From Clostridiales bacterium (GTDB taxonomy: Bacteria > Bacillota_A > Clostridia > Lachnospirales > Lachnospiraceae): 9,350 nt of DNA. The stretch covers positions 1-9,350 of the forward strand of contig JASKJZ010000071.1 of assembly GCA_030154385.1 (NCBI GenBank). The letters run 5' to 3'. Positions 1 to 7,437 of this stretch are shown one piece after another. The stretch's first letter is position 1. Each line of letters opens with the position of its first letter. The translations under genes and the position numbers were made by a program. The notes beneath the pieces are model-generated. The model ran no database searches. It saw only the letters and a program-made list of their open reading frames with translations, and was not told the DNA's origin.

Positions 1-19
1 GAGGATGCATGCATCCTCT
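1..19 (-). terminator. Rho-independent terminator of ahpCF, cut by window edge
   Basis: Bases 1-18 are a perfect 18-bp palindrome, GAGGATGCATGCATCCTC, starting one base after the ahpF stop codon (TAA, 22-20 on the minus strand). It can fold as a 7-bp stem with a CATG tetraloop. The T-tract needed on the minus strand would lie outside the window, so the terminator call is inferred from position and the stem alone. Confidence 0.6.
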
Positions 20-1552
20 TTACGTATATCGAATCAGATAATCAAAGGCACTTAATGCTGCAGTCGCTCCAGAGCCCATGGAAATGATGATTTGTTTGTA
101 GGGGCTATTGGTGCAATCACCAGCAGCAAAGACCCCGGGTATACTGGTAGCATTTTTTGAATCGACAATGATTTCTCCTGCTTTATTTAATTCCAGGGTA
201 TTTCCTAACCAGGCTGTATTCGGCGCGAGACCGATTTGTACAAAAACACCATCTAAAGAGAGATGATTGACCGTACTGGTTTCGCGGTTTTGATAGGTGA
301 TACCATCTACTTTGGTGTCACCGGTAATTTCTTTTGTTTGTACATTCGTTAAGATTGTTACATTTGGAAGTGTATTCAGCCGTTTTTGTAAGACTGCATC
401 GGCCTTTAATTCGGGAAGAAATTCTAAAACCGTTACTTTTTTTGCGATACCAGCCAAGTCAATTGCTGCTTCAATACCAGAGTTTCCTCCGCCAATAACG
501 GCGACTTCCTTATCCTTATAAAGAGGTCCATCGCAATGAGGACAATAGGCCACTCCCTTTGTTTGAAAGGTGTCTTCTCCTGGGACATTGACGTGTCTCC
601 AACGCGCACCGGTGGCAATTACGATGGTTTTGCTTTTTATGGTCGCACCATTATCTAAAGTCACCGTGATTAAATCATCTTTTTTTTGTATTCCAGTCGC
701 CCGTTTCGATTTTATAACATCAACGTTGTATGAGCGTACATGCGCCTCAAGATCCTTTGAGAGTTCAGCACCCTCAATGTATTTTACGCTAATAAAATTT
801 TCGATTCCAAGCGTGTCACGAAGTTGACCACCAAATTGTTCCACAAGGATTCCGGTTCGAATTCCTTTTCTGGCAGCGTAAATTGCAGCACTTGTTCCGG
901 CTGGACCTCCCCCGATTACAAGCATATCAAAGGTTGGGAGCGTGTCATAGTGGGAGGCATCATTCACTCCTGATAATTTTGTAACTAAATCTGCAAAGCT
1001 GATGCTTCCATTGGAAAAAGAGGATCCATCTAAGTAAACAGAGGGGACATTCCGGATGTTTTTTTCCTCAACTTCCTTTTGAAATAAGGTACCATCAATG
1101 GTCGTATGCGAGATATTTGGATTTAATATACTTAATAGATTAAATGCCTGAACAACGTCAGGGCATATTTGACAGCTTAAGCTTACATAGGTTTCAAAGT
1201 GATAAGTTCCAGTGATTGCCTTGGCCTGCTCGACCAGATGAGCGTCTTCCTTTGGAGCACGTCCGCTGACTTGCAAAAGAGCTAATACAAAGGAAGAAAA
1301 TTCATGACCGAAAGGGATTGCAGCAAAGATAACGCGCATCTCTTCCTTTGGAGCGTGAATGGAAAAGCTTGGTGTTCGTAAAAGAGAAGCCTCTCTAACC
1401 GTTATTTTATCGGATAGAGAAGCAACCTCTTGTACAAACGCTTTCATTTCCAGGGAAGCCTTATCGTCACCAACACTTAGGGTAATGATAACGTCATTTT
1501 CCAGGTAGAGCAGATATTCAGCAAGCTGGTTTTTAATTTCGTATTCCAGCAT
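20..1552 (-). CDS. ahpF: Alkyl hydroperoxide reductase subunit F (NAD(P)H:peroxiredoxin reductase)
   Basis: This 510-residue cytoplasmic flavoprotein passes electrons from NAD(P)H through FAD and two disulfide centres to AhpC, which reduces H2O2 and organic hydroperoxides. The N-terminal third (about 1-195) is the tandem thioredoxin-fold domain, with its redox CQIC at 127-130 followed by PDVV as in enteric AhpF. The FAD-binding GGGPAG is at 214-219, the thioredoxin-reductase-like CPHC at 337-340 (in CPHCDGP), the NAD(P)H-binding GGGNSG at 354-359 and the second FAD motif GVFAAGDC at 473-480. Length and domain order are those of full AhpF (E. coli about 520 residues), not of a plain thioredoxin reductase. 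The ATG at 1552 is set by AAGGAGG seven bases upstream. An ATG at 1557 is out of frame and only two bases from that site. It lies 12 nt after ahpC and is surely co-transcribed. No catalytic motif is missing. Confidence 0.97.
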   Translation of the reverse strand: MLEYEIKNQLAEYLLYLENDVIITLSVGDDKASLEMKAFVQEVASLSDKITVREASLLRTPSFSIHAPKEEMRVIFAAIPFGHEFSSFVLALLQVSGRAPKEDAHLVEQAKAITGTYHFETYVSLSCQICPDVVQAFNLLSILNPNISHTTIDGTLFQKEVEEKNIRNVPSVYLDGSSFSNGSISFADLVTKLSGVNDASHYDTLPTFDMLVIGGGPAGTSAAIYAARKGIRTGILVEQFGGQLRDTLGIENFISVKYIEGAELSKDLEAHVRSYNVDVIKSKRATGIQKKDDLITVTLDNGATIKSKTIVIATGARWRHVNVPGEDTFQTKGVAYCPHCDGPLYKDKEVAVIGGGNSGIEAAIDLAGIAKKVTVLEFLPELKADAVLQKRLNTLPNVTILTNVQTKEITGDTKVDGITYQNRETSTVNHLSLDGVFVQIGLAPNTAWLGNTLELNKAGEIIVDSKNATSIPGVFAAGDCTNSPYKQIIISMGSGATAALSAFDYLIRYT

Positions 1553-1559
1553 AGCATAT

Positions 1560-1566
1560 CCTCCTT
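1560..1566 (-). promoter_or_regulatory. ahpF ribosome binding site overlapping ahpC stop
   Basis: AAGGAGG on the minus strand lies seven bases before the ahpF ATG. Its first two bases are the last two of the ahpC TAA stop codon (1567-1565), giving TAAGGAGG. This arrangement favours translational coupling, so that AhpF is made by ribosomes finishing AhpC. Coupling is an inference. Confidence 0.85.
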
Positions 1567-2128
1567 AAATTTTACCAACCAGATCAAGACTTGGCTTCAA
1601 AGTTTTTTCTCCTTCCTTCCACTTTGCAGGGCAAACCTCAGAAGGATTGTTTCGTACATATTGAGCCGCCTTTATCTTGCTGATGAGTACATTTGCATCA
1701 CGGCCAATGTTCCCCGCATTGATTTCAAGGGATTGAATCACACCATCGGGATCAATGAGAAAGGTACCGCGGTCTGCAATTCCATCGTTTTCGATCAATA
1801 CATCGAAATTCTTTGACAAGGCATGAGACGGGTCGCCAATCATGGTATAAGTAATCTTTTTGATGGCCTCTGAAGTGTCATGCCAAGCCTTATGGGTATA
1901 GTGAGTATCCGTGGATACCGAATAAACTTCTGCTCCCAATGCTTTTAATTCCTCATAATGATCTTGAAGATCTTCTAGCTCGGTTGGGCAAACAAAGGTG
2001 AAATCAGCAGGATAGAAGCAAACGATGCTCCATTTTCCCTGAAAGGTTTCCTCACTGACTTCTATGAATTTCCCGTTATGATAAGCATTAGCTTTGAATG
2101 GTTTTACTTGTGTTCCGATTAATGACAT
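1565..2128 (-). CDS. ahpC: Alkyl hydroperoxide reductase subunit C (typical 2-Cys peroxiredoxin)
   Basis: This 187-residue cytoplasmic peroxidase reduces H2O2, organic hydroperoxides and probably peroxynitrite and is recycled by AhpF, encoded just downstream. The peroxidatic cysteine is C47 in FVCPTE, preceded by the FYPADFTF segment that positions it. The resolving cysteine is C166 in EVCPAKW near the C-terminus, where E. coli AhpC has C165. The length matches the bacterial AhpC subfamily (186-188 residues), and the C-terminus LDLVGKI is of the E. coli/Bacillus type rather than the mycobacterial one. The ATG is preceded by AAGGAGG at 2137-2143, with eight bases between. It is the first gene of the ahpCF operon. 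A promoter at 2170-2198 and an operator-like inverted repeat at 2150-2173 lie upstream. Confidence 0.98.
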   Translation of the reverse strand: MSLIGTQVKPFKANAYHNGKFIEVSEETFQGKWSIVCFYPADFTFVCPTELEDLQDHYEELKALGAEVYSVSTDTHYTHKAWHDTSEAIKKITYTMIGDPSHALSKNFDVLIENDGIADRGTFLIDPDGVIQSLEINAGNIGRDANVLISKIKAAQYVRNNPSEVCPAKWKEGEKTLKPSLDLVGKI

Positions 2129-2149
2129 ATAAATTACCTCCTTAAATGA

Positions 2150-2173
2150 TAATAATAATTGTTACTATTATTA
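2150..2173. promoter_or_regulatory. Candidate Fur/PerR-family operator upstream of ahpC
   Basis: A perfect inverted repeat with 8-bp arms, TAATAATA (2150-2157) and TATTATTA (2166-2173), flanks the spacer ATTGTTAC. It overlaps the ahpC -10 box and the expected start site near 2163. On the plus strand, bases 2148-2165 also read as three NATWAT-like hexamers (GATAAT, AATAAT, TGTTAC), reminiscent of a Fur box. In Gram-positive bacteria ahpCF is a classic target of PerR, a peroxide-sensing Fur paralogue with an AT-rich palindromic site. The match to the 15-bp PerR consensus is loose, so the family assignment is inferred from gene context. Confidence 0.55.
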
Positions 2174-2198
2174 AAACGCATAAAGACAAATTTGTAAA
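2170..2198 (-). promoter_or_regulatory. Sigma-A-type promoter of ahpCF
   Basis: On the minus strand the -35 box TTTACA (2198-2193) and the -10 box TTTAAT (2175-2170) are separated by 17 bases. Transcription would start near 2163 and give a leader of about 35 nt containing the strong ahpC ribosome binding site. The -10 box overlaps the end of the inverted repeat at 2150-2173, so a bound repressor would block polymerase. Confidence 0.6.
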
Positions 2199-2257
2199 GG
2201 CCCTTTTTGCATATTTTTCTCAAAAAAGTTTTTTTTATTCAGAAAAGAAAGTGCCCG

Positions 2258-2286
2258 TTGCGTTTCGACCATAATAATTATATAAT
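2258..2286 (+). promoter_or_regulatory. Candidate promoter of the GGDEF gene (leaderless geometry)
   Basis: The -35 box TTGCGT (2258-2263), a 17-base spacer and a perfect -10 TATAAT (2281-2286) form the best plus-strand promoter here. Transcription would begin near 2293, directly at the ATG at 2294. Either the mRNA is leaderless, or a different upstream promoter is used, or translation starts elsewhere. Confidence 0.45.
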
Positions 2287-2288
2287 TA
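2275..2288. repeat. 14-bp perfect AT palindrome over the -10 box
   Basis: TAATTATATAATTA is identical to its own reverse complement and covers the TATAAT at 2281-2286. It may be an operator, possibly for the same Fur-family regulator proposed at 2150-2173, or a chance palindrome in very AT-rich DNA. It ends six bases before the ATG. Confidence 0.35.
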
Positions 2289-2293
2289 AGGCT

Positions 2294-3445
2294 ATGGAAA
2301 CTTACTTATATTTACAAATTAATGCAGTTGGTATTATTCTACTTATTTTAATGCTTCGAAATTTGAGCACCAGTCGAAAATATAGTATGACTTATGATGA
2401 AGTATTGTTTGTTTGGCTTATGATTCTCAATATTTTCGTCCTTTTTTTTGATGCCGCGATGTGGGTCTTAGATGGAAAAGCGGGGCAGCTGGCAAGAGTA
2501 TGCAACTACTTTGTTACGGTGATTTACTATTTACTGAATTCTACAATATGCTTGCTTTGGCTTATCTACACAGATTATAAGATTTATGAAAAAAAAGAAG
2601 ACATGTTAAAACGATTGAAATTCTATTTAGTACCAGCTGTTATTAGTTCCATATTGACGCTAGCTAGTATATGGAACGGATGGTTTTTTGTAATTGATCG
2701 AAATAATTACTACAGCAGGGGCAAACATTTTCTGTTAATGGTTTTTCTTGCGTTCTTTTATATGCTGGCCTCTTTTTTTGTTGCATTTCGGAATGGGAGA
2801 AAAAATAAAAATGTTAAAGCCGAAGAGGATGTTCATTTAATGGTATTTCCGGTGGTTATTATTGTTGCTGCAACGATTCAAAGTCTAAATTATGGAATCT
2901 CTTTGATTTGGATTTGCTGTGCACTTGCGTGTGCCAATGTTTATATTAATATTCAAAATAAAGAAATCTCTCTTGATTATCTAACTGGCTTATACAATCG
3001 ACGGAAAATGGATCGCTATTTGATGAAGCGGTTGGATCAAAATCGGAATAATCGACTTCTTTATCTGATCTTGATTGATTTGGACGACTTTAAGCAAATT
3101 AACGATAAGTATGGTCACTTGGTCGGCGATCAAGCGTTAAAAGAGACAGCAAGACTCTTGCGTCACTGTGTTAAAGAGCGTGAAGACCGAATCGGTCGAA
3201 TCGGCGGTGATGAATTTTTAATTGCAGGTGAGACAAATAAGGAAGCCGATATTATACAATTTCTGACCAATATTGAACGGGAAGTGGAATGTTTTAACGA
3301 TAGAAAAATAGTACCCTATCAATTATCGTTTAGCATAGGATATAGTATATGTCAGTCAGGGAAAAGTTTGGATGCTTGTTTAAACCAGGCGGATCAAAGA
3401 ATGTATGAACAAAAGGGAATAAAAAAAGAAAGAAAAAAGCTGTGA
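2294..3445 (+). CDS. Membrane-bound GGDEF diguanylate cyclase
   Basis: This protein probably makes cyclic di-GMP from two GTP. From the ATG at 2294 it has 383 residues. About seven hydrophobic segments occupy 1-220 (roughly 5-22, 36-57, 69-94, 108-128, 145-166, 182-199, 203-220), a multi-pass input domain I cannot assign to a named sensor family. The GGDEF domain follows at about 222-378, with DYLTGLYNRR at 228-237, the metal- and substrate-binding IDLDDFKQIND at 261-271, GHLVGD at 274-279 and an intact GGDEF at 304-308, so the active site looks functional. The inhibitory I-site, normally RxxD five residues before GGDEF, reads E295-R-E-D298: the aspartate is kept and the arginine is absent, so product inhibition may be weak. 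An in-frame TTG at 2207 with AAAGG six bases upstream would add 29 residues. I prefer the ATG because the extension is basic and unlike a membrane domain, although its own ribosome binding site (AAGG) is poor. It is divergent from ahpC. Confidence 0.9.
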   Translation: METYLYLQINAVGIILLILMLRNLSTSRKYSMTYDEVLFVWLMILNIFVLFFDAAMWVLDGKAGQLARVCNYFVTVIYYLLNSTICLLWLIYTDYKIYEKKEDMLKRLKFYLVPAVISSILTLASIWNGWFFVIDRNNYYSRGKHFLLMVFLAFFYMLASFFVAFRNGRKNKNVKAEEDVHLMVFPVVIIVAATIQSLNYGISLIWICCALACANVYINIQNKEISLDYLTGLYNRRKMDRYLMKRLDQNRNNRLLYLILIDLDDFKQINDKYGHLVGDQALKETARLLRHCVKEREDRIGRIGGDEFLIAGETNKEADIIQFLTNIEREVECFNDRKIVPYQLSFSIGYSICQSGKSLDACLNQADQRMYEQKGIKKERKKL

Positions 3446-3471
3446 TGACGAAAACGCATCACAGCTTTTTT
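3433..3471. terminator. Bidirectional Rho-independent terminator
   Basis: A 15-bp uninterrupted stem pairs 3433-3447 with 3457-3471 (core GCTGTGATG/CATCACAGC). It is flanked by A6 on one side and T6 on the other, so it has a T-tract on both strands. The loop can form two more G-C pairs after a one-base bulge. The left arm contains the TGA stop of the GGDEF gene (3443-3445). It would also end transcription of the minus-strand export operon, whose last gene stops at 3488. Confidence 0.9.
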
Positions 3472-3487
3472 AGGAGTAATCGGTTTT

Positions 3488-5299
3488 TTATTGAAAGAGA
3501 CGAAGGAGCCGATCAAAAAAGCCTTCTTTTTTTGTTTCAACAGTAACGGTTGCTACTTTTTCTGGAAGTGCAATGTCCTTTGTTTGCAGAACAAACTGAA
3601 CCAATTGGATTGCGTTGTTTTTTGATGAAAGAAACGATACTGGCTGATAATCATCGCCAGAATAGGAAGAAGTCATTTGTTTGATTTGATCGTCCACTTT
3701 TTCTGGGAGATCTTTGGTATTGTCATAGAGCGTATTCGTTCCATCCAACAGCTTTGAAACCCCCTTACCATAGGTAGAAATGCCTTTTGTATACTGCTTG
3801 AGTCCCGAATCAAAGGAAGTGTAACCAGTTGATACAGAAGTGACTCCCTTCATATAAGTGGTAAGGCCGGCATCAAATTGTTTGTAATTTTCAGATAGTG
3901 TTTTAAGTGCCGCCTGGAGCTGCGCCATCTGCGAAAAGAAATCTTGACTGGAAAGAGTACTGTTTAATTGGGTTGACATTTGCCGCAAGCTTGACTCCAT
4001 TTGTGTAAGGCTTGGTGTAAGCGTTAAAATAGTGGCATCGACTGCATCAAACCCCTGTTTTACGGCCAAATAGGTTCCCTTTACGGTCAGAGCTGCTTGA
4101 TAGCTATTTACAAGCGCATCCAGTGTCTTTGTCTGCGTCGGATCACCTTTTGCCACAAACGTATAAAGCGCTGTGATATCTTCTTTTGAAAGCGTATCAT
4201 CGGGTATTACTAAAATTGCTTTTTCAAGTGCATCGTAGGATGCTTGGAAGCCCGAATCCAGACTTTCTAGGCCAACGTTTATTGAAGCGAGGCCATCGGC
4301 AATTTGATCGAGTGCCTTTGTAAGCGACGTGATGGAGGATAGATCAGGGGTATTCCCTGAGGAATCCATTGAGGTGGCAAGTGTCGATAATGCAGATTTT
4401 ATCTGGCTCGAAGCATCTGTAATATCGGATGAACTCTTACTGAGAGAGGAAAGTGCATCTTTGATTTGGATGGAACCATCGGCTAGCTTACTTCCATTTT
4501 CTGAAAGCTTACTTGCACCCGAATTTAGTTTTTTAACACCATCATTTAGTTCACTGATACCATCGCTTAATTTTGAAAAATCCTTGGTTATATCCTTGGT
4601 ATTTGAAAGGTCAATTGGAAAGGAGAGCGGAATTCCAGCTATTTTTATTGCATTCATATGAAAATTTTCTGCAAGGGCATGTATGGTGATATCGGCGTCC
4701 TTGTCTGGCAGGATAGTATAAGTGAGTGAGGTATTATTTCCTGCGCTCGCAAGCGTTGCGTCATTTGCTTCAATATCGGAAAAGACAGCATTATCAAGTG
4801 TAAAGCTTGCTTGCAGCAGGTAGTTATCGTAAAAATCCTCCGTTATGGAACGATTCTTTTTTGTAGTTAAATGTATCGTAACCTTACCTGATTTTCCAGC
4901 TAGCTCCAACGGTGAAATAGACTGACCGTCTAGTGAATAGTCAATGGATACTTGCCAAGGCAGATTCGTATTGGTAAGATTTCCTTGATAGTAGAAGGTT
5001 CCCTTTTGTGCCTCAAAGGTAACGGCATCGCCGCTTTGCGTCAGTGAGGCAGTATTGGATAGGTTTAGAACTGAGGAGTAATCTCCGTAATCGGTTACAA
5101 TGCCTTCTGTTGCAACGGAAAATTGATTGACAGCATAAACCCCATCTACAGAACCGTCATGGGCAAGATTGGCATACAGTACTTCTGTTTTATTTGTTAC
5201 CTTGGCAGGAGCCGCAGCATAGGATGTACTGGCTGTAGATAGAAAAAAGAGGATGGAAAGACCAATGGATGCAATTTTTTTTATCGGTTTTATTTTCAT
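3488..5299 (-). CDS. Secreted LxxG-heptad coiled-coil protein, partner of the MMPL exporter
   Basis: This 603-residue protein is exported and likely works with the transporter encoded just upstream. It has an N-terminal signal peptide (basic 2-8, hydrophobic 10-21, probable SPase I site near TSYAAA, about 26-30) with no lipobox. Residues about 36-220 look beta-rich. At 243-275 there are heptads of xxxLxxG type (KLSDG, ELNDG, KLNSG, KLADG), like those of YhgE/Pip-related proteins and of secreted proteins beside Gram-positive MMPL exporters. Further helical coil follows at about 276-360 and 390-530, with repeated aromatic/glycine steps at 475-527 (FDAGL, YMKGV, FDSGL, YTKGI, YGKGV). The C-terminus has no membrane helix and no LPXTG sorting signal and ends in a short amphipathic FFDRLLRLFQ. 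It may be an adaptor or scaffold across the cell wall, but this role is inferred. The ATG at 5299 has AGGAGG 11 bases upstream, a slightly long gap. Confidence 0.8.
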   Translation of the reverse strand: MKIKPIKKIASIGLSILFFLSTASTSYAAAPAKVTNKTEVLYANLAHDGSVDGVYAVNQFSVATEGIVTDYGDYSSVLNLSNTASLTQSGDAVTFEAQKGTFYYQGNLTNTNLPWQVSIDYSLDGQSISPLELAGKSGKVTIHLTTKKNRSITEDFYDNYLLQASFTLDNAVFSDIEANDATLASAGNNTSLTYTILPDKDADITIHALAENFHMNAIKIAGIPLSFPIDLSNTKDITKDFSKLSDGISELNDGVKKLNSGASKLSENGSKLADGSIQIKDALSSLSKSSSDITDASSQIKSALSTLATSMDSSGNTPDLSSITSLTKALDQIADGLASINVGLESLDSGFQASYDALEKAILVIPDDTLSKEDITALYTFVAKGDPTQTKTLDALVNSYQAALTVKGTYLAVKQGFDAVDATILTLTPSLTQMESSLRQMSTQLNSTLSSQDFFSQMAQLQAALKTLSENYKQFDAGLTTYMKGVTSVSTGYTSFDSGLKQYTKGISTYGKGVSKLLDGTNTLYDNTKDLPEKVDDQIKQMTSSYSGDDYQPVSFLSSKNNAIQLVQFVLQTKDIALPEKVATVTVETKKEGFFDRLLRLFQ

Positions 5300-5310
5300 A
5301 ATCAGATCGA

Positions 5311-5316
5311 CCTCCT
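5311..5316 (-). promoter_or_regulatory. Ribosome binding site overlapping the transporter stop
   Basis: AGGAGG on the minus strand shares its first two bases with the TAG stop (5317-5315) of the MMPL gene, reading TAGGAGG. It serves the exported-protein gene starting at 5299, after an 11-base spacer. The overlap suggests translational coupling of the two products. Confidence 0.75.
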
Positions 5317-7369
5317 AGTCAGTATAAAAGTTTGATTGATGTGTTGTTTTGTGGATCAAGGTATCGCATAGGGAGAGGAGAGCGGGGAGGAACAGCAGTA
5401 CCATTACGATTGACAAAAGAGCACCACGTCCAAATAAAATCCCCAATTCGTAAATAACAGGATTGGTAGAGGTTGCATAAAGGGCAAAACCAGCACAGGA
5501 TAAGATGGATGCAGAAACAAGAACCGGTTCAAAGGACTTGATCCATGCTTGTTTCAATGCTTCCTTCTTTGTATATTGTGTTCGCTTTCTTAAGTAGTGA
5601 TTGGTCATTAGGATGGCATAGTCAACGGTTGCTCCAAGCTGTACGGAGCTTATGACCAGATAGCCCATAAAGCTGATTTTGGCTCCTTCAAAGTAAGGAA
5701 TGGAAAGGTTTAGCCAAATGCCTAGTTCAATGGATAATAAAAGGATGAATGGTAAGGCGACAGAGCGAAATGTTAGGAATAAAATGACAAAAATAGCAAT
5801 GATTGCGACAAGATTCACGACTTTTGTATCTCTCGTTACCGTCTTTTTCATATCATTTGTATTGGCACTTTGTCCTGCCATATAAACGTCATCCCCATAA
5901 TAGGCACTGGCAACTTGCTCGATGTTATCCACTGTTTGAAACGCGACATCACCTTCCGCGCTGGTATCGGTGTATATAATGATACGAGCATAATTTTTAG
6001 AATAGAATTGTTCCGTAATGTTCTTGGATAAAAAGTCAACCGGTATTGCATTTCCGACCATAGTTGCATACGAGGTAACGTTTGTTACATGGTCTAGTGC
6101 CTCAAGTTCATGTGCAAGCGCTTCTTCTTTTGCAGGCTCGCCTCTTGGGACTAGCAGAGCCACTAGCGTTTGTTCTTCAAAGGCATCTGCAATTTTTTTA
6201 CGGTCAATACCACTGCGGCTGCTTGTTGTATTGGTGCTATTTCCATATAAAAAATTGGTATGCTGCTGTCCTAAAAAAGCGGGTAATATTGTGATGAAAA
6301 GCACAAGAGCAACTGGGAAAAATAGCTTTGATGCAACGGAAAATAAGCCATTTAGCTTTGGAAGAAAGGAACGATGTGTGGTCTTGTCTATCCATCGATA
6401 GAAAAGCAGGGTGATAGCCGGCAAAAATATCATGACAGATAGAAAACTAAATACAATTCCTTTTGCTAAGTTGATGCCAAGATCTGCCCCAATGCCAAAG
6501 TTCATAAACACGAGAGCTAAAAAGCCAAAAAGTGTAGTGGCAGCACTTGACGATACGGTTACAATAGACTCCTTAATTGCAGATTGCATGGCAACCGAAG
6601 GATCATTGTATTTTTTTCTTTTTTCCGTGAAGCTATGAAGAAGGAATATCGCATAGTCAAGGGAGCAAGCTAACTGAAGAATTGGCGTAACAGAGTTCGT
6701 TACAAAGGAAACCTCGCCAAGCAACACATTTGTGCCCATATTAATCAAAATCGAAACACCGATTGCAAATAGGAAAAGGAGCGGCTCCAGCCATGAAGTC
6801 GTGGATAAAAACAAGATGATAAGTATAATGGGCAAAAGGATTGCCATTGCCTTTAAGACTTCTGAGACTGCAGCTCCTTGTGCGCTGACTAAATCGGGTG
6901 CATCGCCTGCAAGTGCATTGTCGTCACCAATTAAGTCTAAAATGGCCTGGCAGGTCTGTTTTTCCTGACCTTCTTGAATCGTGACCGTATACAGTGCATT
7001 TCCCTCTTTATAGAAGGTTTCAATTTGCACAGCATCACTCATTTGGAGTGGTATTTTTAAATCGATGACATCATCAAGCCAGAGTACATTTGTCACGCCA
7101 TCTATTTTGCTTAATGTTTTCTTATATGCTGTGGCTTCGGTAAGGCTTACATTTTTAATCATAACTCTGGCATTTGGCATAGCACTCGTAAATTCGGTAT
7201 CCATAATCTGGATGGCTATGGTTGATTTTGCTTCTTTTGGCAGGTAGTCGACCATGTTATAATTAACGGAGACAAAGTTTCGAAGAAAGACAGAGGCAAC
7301 GACGAGTAAACTAAAGATGAATATAATTATTTTTTTGTGTTGAACAATTGCAGATGATATTTTGTTCAT
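5315..7369 (-). CDS. MMPL/RND-family exporter (HAE3-like)
   Basis: This 684-residue, proton-driven inner-membrane exporter of the RND superfamily shows two related halves. Each half has a lead membrane helix (about 13-30 and 347-365), a large outside domain (about 31-170 and 366-515) and a cluster of five helices (about 172-328 and 517-672), giving about 12 membrane segments. The proton-relay Asp-Tyr pairs of the MmpL family are kept in both halves: D238-Y239 in SLDYAIFLLH and D583-Y584 in TVDYAILMTNHY. Length matches short Gram-positive MMPL/HAE3 proteins rather than the roughly 1000-residue Gram-negative RND pumps, which need an outer-membrane partner. Substrates cannot be read from sequence; lipids, amphiphiles and drugs are typical of the family. 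It is the first gene of a two-gene operon opposite a TetR regulator. The ATG at 7369 has AAGGAGG at 7374-7380, only four bases away. Confidence 0.92.
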   Translation of the reverse strand: MNKISSAIVQHKKIIIFIFSLLVVASVFLRNFVSVNYNMVDYLPKEAKSTIAIQIMDTEFTSAMPNARVMIKNVSLTEATAYKKTLSKIDGVTNVLWLDDVIDLKIPLQMSDAVQIETFYKEGNALYTVTIQEGQEKQTCQAILDLIGDDNALAGDAPDLVSAQGAAVSEVLKAMAILLPIILIILFLSTTSWLEPLLFLFAIGVSILINMGTNVLLGEVSFVTNSVTPILQLACSLDYAIFLLHSFTEKRKKYNDPSVAMQSAIKESIVTVSSSAATTLFGFLALVFMNFGIGADLGINLAKGIVFSFLSVMIFLPAITLLFYRWIDKTTHRSFLPKLNGLFSVASKLFFPVALVLFITILPAFLGQQHTNFLYGNSTNTTSSRSGIDRKKIADAFEEQTLVALLVPRGEPAKEEALAHELEALDHVTNVTSYATMVGNAIPVDFLSKNITEQFYSKNYARIIIYTDTSAEGDVAFQTVDNIEQVASAYYGDDVYMAGQSANTNDMKKTVTRDTKVVNLVAIIAIFVILFLTFRSVALPFILLLSIELGIWLNLSIPYFEGAKISFMGYLVISSVQLGATVDYAILMTNHYLRKRTQYTKKEALKQAWIKSFEPVLVSASILSCAGFALYATSTNPVIYELGILFGRGALLSIVMVLLFLPALLSLCDTLIHKTTHQSNFYTD

Positions 7370-7373
7370 AGAA

Positions 7374-7380
7374 CCTCCTT
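7374..7380 (-). promoter_or_regulatory. Ribosome binding site of the MMPL gene, tight spacing
   Basis: AAGGAGG lies four bases (TTCT) before the ATG at 7369. This is closer than the usual 6-9 bases but with perfect anti-Shine-Dalgarno pairing. The MNKISSAIVQHKK start is a normal N-terminus for the family, so the start is probably right. Confidence 0.7.
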
Positions 7381-7387
7381 AGTTGTA

Positions 7388-7416
7388 TTGTAAAATTAAA
7401 CTATTAGTATTATAAT
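7388..7416 (+). promoter_or_regulatory. Sigma-A-type promoter of the tetR gene
   Basis: The -35 box TTGTAA (7388-7393), 17 bases and a perfect -10 TATAAT (7411-7416) would start transcription near 7423. The predicted leader is about 105 nt and carries both inverted repeats at 7425-7443 and 7457-7469. The -10 box overlaps that of the minus-strand promoter. Confidence 0.65.
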
Positions 7417-7437
7417 AAACACAGTGTTGGATTACAA
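7409..7437 (-). promoter_or_regulatory. Sigma-A-type promoter of the MMPL export operon
   Basis: On the minus strand the -35 box TTGTAA (7437-7432), 17 bases and a perfect -10 TATAAT (7414-7409) would start transcription near 7402, leaving a leader of about 32 nt. The -35 box sits exactly in the spacer of the inverted repeat at 7425-7443, so a protein bound there would occlude it. Confidence 0.7.

Noticed and set aside
297..827. ORFs of 74 and 85 codons on the plus strand and 61 codons on the minus strand
   Set aside because: They overlap ahpF, whose domain motifs are continuous through the region.
2219..2240. A6/T8 tracts between ahpC and the GGDEF gene as a terminator
   Set aside because: There is no GC-containing stem, and a terminator would make no sense between divergent promoters; it is AT-rich leader DNA.
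2207..2293. TTG at 2207 as start of the GGDEF protein
   Set aside because: It has AAAGG six bases upstream, but the added 29 residues are basic and unlike the family, and the segment contains the best promoter. It is kept as an alternative only.
4329..4661. 110-codon plus-strand ORF
   Set aside because: It is antisense to the heptad region of the secreted protein, and its repetitive Leu/Ser/Glu content mirrors that coil.
5848..6069. 73-codon minus-strand ORF in another frame of the MMPL gene
   Set aside because: The main frame is uninterrupted with matching domain structure, so there is no sign of a frameshift; this is an alternate-frame shadow.
6018..6401. 127-codon plus-strand ORF, with others at 5700-5885, 6082-6294, 6411-6638, 6732-6968 and 7065-7247
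   Set aside because: All lie antisense inside the well-supported MMPL gene, lack recognisable domains, and have the composition expected of a reverse-strand shadow.
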